Below, piece by piece: positions 53,680-58,473 of a DNA stretch of 58,473 nt. The stretch comes from Gammaproteobacteria bacterium (GTDB taxonomy: Bacteria > Pseudomonadota > Gammaproteobacteria > Pseudomonadales > Balneatricaceae). Numbering within the stretch: position 1 is the stretch's first letter; every line of letters starts with the position of its first letter. Location of the stretch: the NCBI GenBank assembly GCA_030748435.1, contig JASMLZ010000053.1, positions 1-58,473 on the forward strand. Direction: 5' to 3'. The notes beneath the pieces were generated by a model. That model saw only the letters and a program-made list of their open reading frames with translations. It had not been told where the DNA came from and did no database searches. The position numbers were made by a program, and so were the translations under genes.

Positions 53680-56091
53680 ATGAAGTCTGAATACCGTGTA
53701 GTGGTAATTGGTGGCGGCGTGGTTGGTGCTTCTGTGTTGTACCATCTGGCCAAGTTTGGCTGGAGCAATGTCTGCCTGATCGAACGTTCTGTACTCACAG
53801 CCGGGTCTTCCTGGCATGCGGCCGGGGGCTTTCATGCATTAAATGCCGACCCTAATATTGCCGCTTTGCAGGCTTATACCATCAACCTGTTTGAAGAAAT
53901 AGAATCTGTCTCAGGCCAGAATATCGGCTTGCATATGACCGGCGGCTTAACCATTGCCACAACGCCGGAGCGTTGGGAGTGGTTGCAAGGAGCCTATCGG
54001 GTATTTCAGACCATTGGTATTGAAGATTGTCGCCTAGTGACGCCAGCAGAATGTGGTGCACTTAACCCGGCCATGAATGTGGATGATGTTTTGGGCGGTT
54101 TATGGGCTGACCGGGAAGGTTATCTGGACACTACGGGTACCGTGCATGCTTATGCAGGCTCGGCAAAAAAACACGGTGCCGAGGTAATTGAACATACCAA
54201 AGTTGAAAGTTTGCAGCAGGTTTCTGATGGCTGGAAGGTGTTGACCGACAAGGGTGAAATACATTGTCAGCATGTGGTTAATGCCGCCGGCCTGTGGGCC
54301 AAGCAGGTAGGCCGTATGGCTGGTGTGGAATTGCCGGTTTCGCCTTTGGAACACCACTATTTAATTACTGACAATATTCCTGAAGTAGCGGCTCTGGAGC
54401 AAGAACTGCCCATGACTGTAGACCCGGATGGTTTTACCTATATGCGTCAGGACCAGCACGGTATGCTGGTAGGTATATACGAATTGCAACACCAGCACTG
54501 GATGATGGACGGGGCGCCCTGGGACTATGGTATTGAACTATTACAGGAAAACTTTGACCGCATAGAAAATGAGCTGGCTTATTCATTTAATCGTTATCCC
54601 TGTCTTAACGAAGCTGGTATTAAAACCTGGGTTAATGGTGCCTTTACCTTCTCGCCAGATGGCAACCCGCTAGTAGGCCCAGTGCCAGGCAAACAGGGTT
54701 ATTGGGTCGCCTGTGCGGTGATGGCGGGTTTCCTGCAGGGCGGTGGTGTGGGCAAGTCGTTGGCGGAATGGATGATTTACGGTGAGCCGGAAGCTGATGT
54801 ATATGGCATGGATGTGGCGCGCTATGGTGAGTTTGCCAATAACAAACAATATATCAAAGAAACCACGGGGCAGTTTTATTCCCGACGCTTTGTGATGTCT
54901 TATCCTAATGAGCAATTACCAGCTGGCCGCAATGTAAAAATGGCACCTGCTTACGAGGGTATGACCGCGGCTGGCTGTCGTTGGGGCCAAAGCTGGGGGC
55001 TGGAAGTGCCCCTATACTTTGCCCCGCAAGACTTTGTTGAAAACCTGACCCTGAAGCGCTCCAATGCCCATGCTCTTGTGGCTGCCGAATGTCAGGCGGT
55101 ACGGGAACGGGTAGGCTTGTTGGATATTTCTGCCTTTTCACGCTTTCAGGTAAGTGGCCCGGATGCAGAGCAGTGGCTGGATAAGCTAATGGCGTCCAAA
55201 CTACCGGCCCCAGGGCGGGCCAAACTGGCGCCCATGCTGGCCCCCAACGGTAAATTAAAAGGTGACCTTACTATCTTTAACTGGGGTGATGGCACCTATT
55301 GGATAACCGGTTCCTATTATCTGCGGGCTTGGCATATGCGCTGGTTTAATGACCATCTGCAAGGTGATGTGAGGGTGGAAGATGTCTCTGATACCATGGT
55401 GGGCTTCTCTGTTACCGGCCCTAATGCACGCAAGGTGATGGAAAAACTTTGCCATCAGGATATCAGCAACGAAGGCTTTAAATTTATGGCTTGTCAGACC
55501 ATGGATGTGGGTATGATTAACGCCAGAGTGGGGCGCTTGTCGGTGTGCGGTGAATTGGGCTATGAAATTCACTGCCATGCCATTGAGCATATTGCCTTGC
55601 GGCGTATGCTACTGGCGGCAGGAGCCGAGTTTGGCATGCAGGAAGTGGGCTTTAATGCCTTGTTAAGCTTGCGTATGGAAAAGAGCTTTGGTATTTGGTC
55701 GGCAGAATTTACCCAGGGCTATACGGCAGGTATGACGGGCATGGACCGTTGGATCGATTGGCACAAGGGTGACTTTATTGGCCGTGATGCTGCCCTGCAA
55801 GAACGTGACAGTGGCGGTGCGGCACAGGTTCTGGTGACTCTGGAAGTGGATGCTGTGGATGCCGATGCGGGCGGTTATGAACCGGTTTGGCAGGGTGACA
55901 AACGGGTAGGCTTTGTGACCTCAGGCGCCTATAGCCATAGCCTACAAAAATCCTTGGCTATGGCCCTGGTGGACCGGGATCTGGCTAGCCCGGGGACACA
56001 ATTAAGCGTGCATATTGTTGGTGTGGAACGCCCCTGTCGGGTAGTTGCCACCTCACCTTATGACCCTCAGGGACAAGTTATGCGGGCTTAA
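53680..56091 (+). CDS. Dimethylglycine/sarcosine dehydrogenase-like flavoprotein
   Basis: An 803-residue FAD enzyme. The N-terminal DAO domain has VVVIGGGVVGASVLYHLAK; SSWHAAGG (His46) is where DMGDH and SARDH carry covalent FAD. A middle FAO_M-type region follows (about 385-435). The C-terminal glycine-cleavage T-protein fold (about 436-800, with DISAFSRFQVSGPDAEQWLD and GELGYEIHCHA) binds folate. Such enzymes demethylate N-methylglycines and pass the one-carbon unit to tetrahydrofolate. Near betA it would fit the lower part of betaine breakdown. The exact substrate is inferred. The ATG at 53680 has AGGA upstream. Confidence 0.88.
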   Translation: MKSEYRVVVIGGGVVGASVLYHLAKFGWSNVCLIERSVLTAGSSWHAAGGFHALNADPNIAALQAYTINLFEEIESVSGQNIGLHMTGGLTIATTPERWEWLQGAYRVFQTIGIEDCRLVTPAECGALNPAMNVDDVLGGLWADREGYLDTTGTVHAYAGSAKKHGAEVIEHTKVESLQQVSDGWKVLTDKGEIHCQHVVNAAGLWAKQVGRMAGVELPVSPLEHHYLITDNIPEVAALEQELPMTVDPDGFTYMRQDQHGMLVGIYELQHQHWMMDGAPWDYGIELLQENFDRIENELAYSFNRYPCLNEAGIKTWVNGAFTFSPDGNPLVGPVPGKQGYWVACAVMAGFLQGGGVGKSLAEWMIYGEPEADVYGMDVARYGEFANNKQYIKETTGQFYSRRFVMSYPNEQLPAGRNVKMAPAYEGMTAAGCRWGQSWGLEVPLYFAPQDFVENLTLKRSNAHALVAAECQAVRERVGLLDISAFSRFQVSGPDAEQWLDKLMASKLPAPGRAKLAPMLAPNGKLKGDLTIFNWGDGTYWITGSYYLRAWHMRWFNDHLQGDVRVEDVSDTMVGFSVTGPNARKVMEKLCHQDISNEGFKFMACQTMDVGMINARVGRLSVCGELGYEIHCHAIEHIALRRMLLAAGAEFGMQEVGFNALLSLRMEKSFGIWSAEFTQGYTAGMTGMDRWIDWHKGDFIGRDAALQERDSGGAAQVLVTLEVDAVDADAGGYEPVWQGDKRVGFVTSGAYSHSLQKSLAMALVDRDLASPGTQLSVHIVGVERPCRVVATSPYDPQGQVMRA

Positions 56092-56306
56092 GCCAGCGTA
56101 AGCTGCAAAACAAACTCCTGACCCGCAAAGCCAATTTGGTCGCCGCTATACATTTTGCGGCTTTTGCGGGTCTCATATTCCCCATTAACGGTCACCAAAC
56201 CCTCGGCAATCACCTGCTTGGCCTGGGCGCCACTATCGACCAACCCCTCAAATTTAAGAATCTTAAACAGTTCTATGGGTTCACGATTAATTTCAATTTG
56301 TTGCAT
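56088..56306 (-). CDS. S4-domain RNA-binding protein (YbcJ-like)
   Basis: A 72-residue protein that is essentially one S4 domain (ELFKILKFEGLVDSGAQAKQVIAEGLVTVNGEYETRKSRKMYSGD). Proteins of this size (E. coli YbcJ) bind RNA and may associate with ribosomes or tRNA; the role is unknown. It is convergent with the DMGDH-like gene, overlapping by 4 nt. The ATG is at 56306. Confidence 0.93.
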   Translation of the reverse strand: MQQIEINREPIELFKILKFEGLVDSGAQAKQVIAEGLVTVNGEYETRKSRKMYSGDQIGFAGQEFVLQLTLA

Positions 56307-56358
56307 AACGGGCCCTGATTTATTGCAAGATTAGCTACCTGTTTTTGGCCAGGGCATA

Positions 56359-57075
56359 TTAGCCCCTGACTTGAGGGGTTATTGTACCGCAATTTGGGTT
56401 TACAATGGTTCTATAGGCTACGGAAAGTATGGCAATTTCAACCACAAAAACCAGCCAGGAATATAAATTAGCGATAAGATTCAGACCCAATAAATCTCTG
56501 AGCAAATACTCCGGAATACTGGTCACTATGGCCACCATAGCCACGCAAATCAATAATGTGACCAAATGTTTTTTTGAAATTTCCCAGGTGGTTGCAAATG
56601 GTAGATCCTTATCAATGGCAACGCTGGGAAGAATCAAGCAATAGCCAGTCATGGCGAGGCTGACAAAAATAACTGCCAAAGCCAGACCAATATCAGAAAC
56701 AAGGTCCTTGGCTTTGCTCGGGATGAACCCCAGCTCTAGACTAATATAAGGAATAAGGTGTAATGCGATAGCCGGAGCGAAGATGATTAACATACCCAAT
56801 AAACACTGGATATAAACAATAAAGTGACGGGGCTTTAAGGCAACAGGTACTTCTGCCAACAGGATGGTGCGATGCATAGCTATGGCTATATATGCCCCAA
56901 ACAGTGTATTGATTATCAGTAATGCCACTATAAAAGGGATACTAACAGATACTTTATCAGCCAGTATACCTAAAATAAAAATCACCAGTATGGGTATAAA
57001 TAGTGTTTTAAAGATAGCCTTCTTGTGGTGATATAACTCTGTTATTCCTTCAATGATAATTTTTGTGGCCAGCAT
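56359..57075 (-). CDS. Unknown multi-pass membrane protein
   Basis: A 238-residue protein with about five to six hydrophobic helices (roughly residues 24-40, 45-68, 88-110, 130-155, 170-190, 205-228) and no recognisable motif. Conserved-looking polar bits are ITELYHHKKAIFK near the N-terminus and TTWEISKKHL before the fifth helix. Organisation and length recall small DUF-type membrane proteins of Gammaproteobacteria, but I cannot name the family. It stands alone, 52 nt upstream of the S4 gene on the same strand. Confidence 0.75.
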   Translation of the reverse strand: MLATKIIIEGITELYHHKKAIFKTLFIPILVIFILGILADKVSVSIPFIVALLIINTLFGAYIAIAMHRTILLAEVPVALKPRHFIVYIQCLLGMLIIFAPAIALHLIPYISLELGFIPSKAKDLVSDIGLALAVIFVSLAMTGYCLILPSVAIDKDLPFATTWEISKKHLVTLLICVAMVAIVTSIPEYLLRDLLGLNLIANLYSWLVFVVEIAILSVAYRTIVNPNCGTITPQVRG

Positions 57076-57378
57076 CCACTGCTCCTAAATTTGATGATTC
57101 CTATATAAGAATTGTAGTTCACCTTAGAATATGCCATTGCCTTTGGGGTGGTGGCCGTCTGTGCGCTACTTATTCAGTTCACTATTTATACCGGTTGGTA
57201 TCCCTTTTTCTATGATTGGGGTGGACTTTATGGTGATGGCGTTATTGATGGCAGTGAGTGGCGGGATAATCGGTTTCGGTTGTTGTAGGTTAGTTTGTGG
57301 TGAAGCGTTCAAGATCATACGAGTAAAAACAGAAAAGTCTGCTAGCCTTTTTAGACATAAACATAAAAAAGAAATTTT
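57076..57378. other. Region between the membrane protein and the DUF3800 gene
   Basis: Two overlapping plus-strand frames are open here. One starts at ATG 57131 and encodes a hydrophobic segment. The other, with no ATG, reads YAIAFGVVAVCALLIQFTIY then GWYPFFYDWGGLYGDGVIDG before a stop at about 57290. Neither has a good ribosome-binding site or a family I recognise. One may be the remnant of a small membrane protein gene. Confidence 0.3.
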
Positions 57379-58092
57379 ATGCACCTCGCGTACTTTGATG
57401 AAAACAAATACTCAAAAGAAAGCCCCTTCTTTTTTATCGGCGGCTATCTTGTATCTGACACCAAAGCCCTTGAGCTTGAATCAACGCTGATGCAAATACA
57501 AGCAAACTTTTTTGGTACCACATCACTTCGCACAGATACAGAATTCCACGGCAAAGACATACTGCATGGCAAGGCACATTACAAGAAACGAAAATTAAAC
57601 GAGCGGGTGCAGCTATTCCAGAATATCACGGACTTTATTATTGATAACCAACTGCCGATTAGAATGGTGTGTATTGATGTTAATGCCCATCGAACCAAGT
57701 ACGCTTACCCAGCTCAAGAATATCGTCTGGGTTTAATGCTAATTCTTGAAAGGTTTTGTGACTACTTACAGGCAATAGATGATATAGGGACCGTATTTGG
57801 TGACTATGAAAAGGATGAGATTTCCAAGGCCATCCTAGATTTTTCCGAATTCAAAGAATCTGGACGTACAGCCATGTACGGTGGGAGAGAACTGGGACCA
57901 CTAGTCGATACGGTATATTTTACCCATTCCCATCATAGTCGTTTTCTTCAAATATCCGATGTATTGATTTTTATGGCAGGCAGATATGAAAATATGACCA
58001 CTCGCCCAAGCAAATGGCACGACCAACAACTTTTTGATATGTGGCAAAAGATAAAGGCCAGCACGGACATTTATATCCAGCGCTGGCCTTAG
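57379..58092 (+). CDS. DUF3800 domain-containing protein
   Basis: A 237-residue protein. AYFDENKYSKESPFFFIGGYLV at the N-terminus and LVDTVYFTHSHHSRFLQISDVLIFMAGRY near the C-terminus are the conserved ends of DUF3800. That family has an RNase H-like fold with acidic residues (Asp7-Glu8 here, and Asp in QISD), is scattered in mobile and defence-related contexts, and has no proven activity. Neighbouring AT-richness by eye and its isolated position suggest horizontal acquisition. No ribosome-binding site of note precedes the ATG at 57379. Confidence 0.85.
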   Translation: MHLAYFDENKYSKESPFFFIGGYLVSDTKALELESTLMQIQANFFGTTSLRTDTEFHGKDILHGKAHYKKRKLNERVQLFQNITDFIIDNQLPIRMVCIDVNAHRTKYAYPAQEYRLGLMLILERFCDYLQAIDDIGTVFGDYEKDEISKAILDFSEFKESGRTAMYGGRELGPLVDTVYFTHSHHSRFLQISDVLIFMAGRYENMTTRPSKWHDQQLFDMWQKIKASTDIYIQRWP

Positions 58093-58463
58093 AGATTCGG
58101 AACGACTAGTCTCAATTGAGAAGCTCGCTTTTAGGAACAAACATCTAGCCGCAATTACCACTTAAAGTAGTAATGAGTAAACTTTAATTGTTTTGTATGC
58201 ACAAATCAAATTTTAAATTTTTAGAATCTCTGGCTTCCCCAGCCCAGTACACCCGGGGTTGGTAAGACAAAAAACCGAAGCGTAACATTCTGGCATGTTA
58301 CTTTGTGTGCGTTTTGCGTACAAAGCAGTTGGCCAGTATGTATAACCCTTGAGAAGTGCAGGCGCATACAAGTATAACGATAGCATTAAACAGGATGTAA
58401 CCTTGGGAACATTAAAAAATATCAAACGACAAGCTGGTTTAATCTGACCCACCGGGAGAGAAT
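58093..58463. other. Non-coding right-hand region with hairpins
   Basis: No convincing gene in 370 nt. A minus-strand frame of 79 codons (58213-58452) lacks a ribosome-binding site and a known family. Two abutting hairpins lie at 58283-58325. GGGAGAG at 58454-58460 is the ribosome-binding site of a gene that leaves the window. Confidence 0.5.
58283..58325. repeat. Two abutting hairpins
   Basis: TAACAT/ATGTTA (58283-58300, 6-nt loop) is followed with no gap by CTTTGTGTGC/GCGTACAAAG (58301-58325, 5-nt loop, two G-T pairs). This is either a structured RNA element or a repeat. Confidence 0.45.
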
Positions 58464-58473
58464 ATGAGATACC
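58464..58473 (+). CDS. Start of a gene truncated by the window edge
   Basis: ATGAGATACC at the last ten bases, with GGGAGAG four bases upstream, looks like the start of a coding region (Met-Arg-Tyr). Nothing can be said about the product. Confidence 0.35.

Noticed and set aside
58213-58452. A 79-codon minus-strand open frame at the right edge
   Set aside because: It spans the two hairpins and lacks a ribosome-binding site; more likely non-coding repeat DNA.

Overview
The window is a chromosomal segment of a gammaproteobacterium with mid-range GC. Nearly every gene has a clear gammaproteobacterial relative, and several classic gene clusters of the class are present: relA-mazG, tsaE-amiB-mutL-miaA-hfq-hflX-hflK-hflC, xerD-dsbC, hom-thrC-recJ, and zwf-pgl-eda facing hexR. 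The choline-betaine genes and overall style suggest a free-living, probably marine, aerobic heterotroph. The species cannot be fixed from the sequence alone. There is no plasmid, phage, CRISPR array or complete insertion sequence.

Layout. 1-4.8 kb: the end of relA, mazG, adk, tsaB, uppP, rsmJ and slyX. 5.0-6.7 kb: a membrane-anchored cold-shock-domain protein, an initiator tRNA with a decayed partial tandem copy, a DUF3820 gene and yaeQ. 7.0-10.8 kb: eda-pgl-zwf (lower Entner-Doudoroff and oxidative pentose phosphate steps) divergent from hexR, with a good HexR operator between them. 10.8-17.1 kb: a small lipoprotein, a DUF3461 gene, parC, an AhpA/YtjB-like membrane protein and serB. 17.1-20.0 kb: a 140-bp MITE and the complete EF-P cassette (epmB, efp, epmA). 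20.0-25.8 kb: psd, rsgA, orn, queG, tsaE, amiB. 25.8-32.5 kb: mutL to hflC. 32.6-35.0 kb: xerD (apparently starting at CTG), dsbC and an ElyC/YdcF-like gene. 35.1-39.8 kb: a three-gene envelope operon (MMPL/RND-type transporter, LolA-like periplasmic protein, outer-membrane barrel) lying between the dsbC and hom-thrC-recJ blocks. 40.0-44.5 kb: hom, thrC, recJ.

44.6-58.5 kb is more accessory: a DUF1289 protein, a membrane-anchored endonuclease/exonuclease/phosphatase-fold protein, a histone-deacetylase-like amidohydrolase, betI divergent from betA across a textbook TetR-type operator, a 2-oxoglutarate/Fe(II) oxygenase, trhP, a metallo-beta-lactamase-fold hydrolase, an EmrE-type SMR pump, a dimethylglycine/sarcosine-dehydrogenase-like flavoprotein, an S4 RNA-binding protein, an unknown membrane protein and a DUF3800 protein. 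The last few kilobases look more AT-rich by eye and contain gene debris and hairpins.

The items most worth a second look are: the MITE whose terminal repeat supplies the epmB stop codon, with a possible solo end directly upstream of recJ; the CTG start of xerD; the tripartite envelope operon; the unusual choline-betaine gene set, which lacks betB but has a 2OG oxygenase and a DMGDH-like enzyme; and the initiator tRNA tail duplication.
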